Source: Bacteroides faecalis (GTDB taxonomy: Bacteria; Bacteroidota; Bacteroidia; Bacteroidales; Bacteroidaceae). Taken from it: a DNA stretch of 64,000 nt. The notes beneath the pieces were generated by a model. That model was not told where the DNA came from. It saw nothing but the letters and a program-made list of their open reading frames with translations, and did not search any database. A program made the translations under genes and the position numbers. Positions 63,017 through 64,000 of the stretch are shown in pieces. Positions within the stretch are counted from its first letter, which is position 1; the number at the start of each line of letters is the position of its first letter. The stretch lies in NCBI RefSeq assembly GCF_003865075.1, contig NZ_BHWB01000013.1, forward strand, positions 54,975 to 118,974. The letters are read 5' to 3'.

Positions 63017-64000
63017 ATGAGAAATCTGAGCGAAGACATACTGAAGAAAATATTTGATGGGAGAATGTTCCGAAGAAGAACTAACCGAGGTTAGTGCTTG
63101 GGTTAAGGAATCAGACGAACACGCCCGTCAGTTGTTTCGCATGGAGGAAATTTATCAGTTAGGTAAAGTGAACTCCTATGCGGACGAGCTACGGATGGAC
63201 CTTGCTGAAAAGAGACTTTACAAGAGAATTAAAGAAGAAAGCAATAACAACTTAAAACACTACGTATACATCAGTGGATGAGATATGCTGCTATCATTAC
63301 TGTAGTATTATTGTTGGGAGGAGGAGCCGTATACTGGTTCTATCAAAAACGAAACAGACATGCTGGTAGCTACCGCCAATAAAGGAATTGTTGAAGAAGT
63401 CACTCTAACCTGACGGGACTAAAGTCTGGTTAAAACAATTCCGCTACTTGAGAGAAATCCACGTAAGTTTTCTGACACAGAACGGAATGTTTATTTGGAA
63501 GGAGAACCTATTTTAATGACCAGTAACCAGAAACGCACAACAGCCATTCATTGTAGAAAGTGACGCAATGAGAGTACGAGTGTTGGGTACGGTTTTCATT
63601 CAACTTCAATGTGACAAACATCAGTCGGTTGCCGAAGCGCACTCTGATCGAAGGAGAGATTGAAGTAAAAGGCAAACAGATGAAGGGCAAAGCATTCTTG
63701 CTCTCCGGGACAACGTGCCGAATTGAAATAGAGATACAGGCAGATGATTGTTAAACAGGTAGAAGCTAATTAGATGCTGTTTGGCACGATGATTTAATTC
63801 CATTTGAACAAGCGGACATCTTCACCATTACAACAAAAGCGCTGGAACGTTTCTATGATGTAAGATCATCCTGTCACCGGATATCCGTTCTGACAAGACC
63901 TATTCGGGGGTACTGAAAAAAATCAAACATAGAATCAGTATTGCAATCGTTGCAAAACGCGAATACCAATCAACTATAAAATCGTCGGAAGTAATATTTT
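63017..64000 (+). pseudogene. FecR-type anti-sigma factor, broken by many single-base indels (runs off window)
   Basis: Reading across frames gives a coherent FecR protein: MRNLSEDILKKIFDG / ECSEEELTEVSAWVKESDEHARQLF / LYKRIKEE (cytoplasmic sigma-binding part), one membrane helix (MRYAAIITVVLLLGGGAVYWF, from 63278), then the FecR periplasmic domain (GIVEEVTLPDGTKVWLN, VESDAMRVRVLG, LIEGEIEV, VEANLDAVWHDDLIPFEQ) and the start of the DUF4974 domain (ALERFYDV, ILSPDI). Breaks include a G gain at 63059-63061, an A loss near 63254, and many more, some every 20-60 bases. The sense is preserved between breaks, so errors in the sequence are likelier than decay. Confidence 0.7.

Noticed and set aside
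1..64000. Insertion sequences, prophage or integrative elements
   Set aside because: No transposase, integrase, phage structural gene or terminal repeats seen; composition and gene order look chromosomal throughout.

Overview
The window looks like a chromosomal segment of a gut Bacteroides (or very close relative). The grounds are: a complex I operon in which nuoD is followed directly by nuoH with no nuoE, nuoF or nuoG between them; many promoter -7 boxes of the Bacteroidetes form TAnnTTTG with little Shine-Dalgarno signal; a TonB-dependent receptor paired with a surface lipoprotein; a GH92 mannosidase followed by an ECF sigma / FecR anti-sigma pair; MeaB; a NigD-like lipoprotein; and tandem MG2/alpha-2-macroglobulin lipoprotein-type genes.

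Layout. 1-7.6 kb (+): end of nuoD, then nuoH-I-J-K-L-M-N, closed by a 25-bp perfect hairpin. 7.6-18.0 kb (-): a soluble multi-PAS/GAF histidine kinase; a two-gene TonB receptor + beta-helix lipoprotein operon; and a tightly packed three-gene operon of a small ABC/AAA15-type ATPase, a DUF4435 TOPRIM-like protein and an MscS/YbdG-type channel. The ATPase + DUF4435 pairing resembles the PARIS/OLD logic of anti-phage systems, here with a channel as third partner; this is the best candidate for an undescribed system. 18.1-19.4 kb: an EamA transporter, then an intergenic stretch with a six-unit, 22-bp-period array of GTTTCA/TGAAAC dyads. 19.4-34.5 kb (-): a lipoprotein, meaB, a DUF1573 protein and two tandem giant MG2 genes, the second interrupted by a 1-nt frameshift. 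35-37.6 kb (-): pepD and a flippase-like membrane protein. 37.6-45.7 kb (+): ksgA, mgtE, a DUF349 protein, then rsfS-ftsH-cdsA, with a tRNA-Gln on the minus strand. 45.8-48.7 kb (-): NigD-like lipoprotein, lpxB, surE. 49-55.8 kb (+): parA-parB, a DUF5683 protein, an MltD-like transglycosylase (frameshifted), a RelA/SpoT protein and a small lipoprotein. 55.9-57.2 kb (-): M23 peptidase and MerR regulator. 57.3-64 kb (+): alaS, GH92 mannosidase, ECF sigma and a FecR-type anti-sigma gene.

Most of the window is core housekeeping: respiration, ribosome maturation, envelope lipid synthesis, chromosome partition, stringent response, cell wall. The accessory layer is nutrient capture (TonB receptor pair; GH92 with its sigma/anti-sigma switch, probably the edge of a mannose-glycan utilization locus), envelope defence or quality control (MG2 pair) and the ATPase/TOPRIM/channel operon.

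Sequence integrity is uneven. One-base frameshifts interrupt the second MG2 gene (near 32566) and the MltD gene (near 51865), and from about 62.9 kb to the right edge the reading frame breaks every few tens of bases while the amino-acid sense is preserved across frames. That last pattern looks more like poor base calling at an assembly edge than like gene decay, but the sequence alone cannot settle it.
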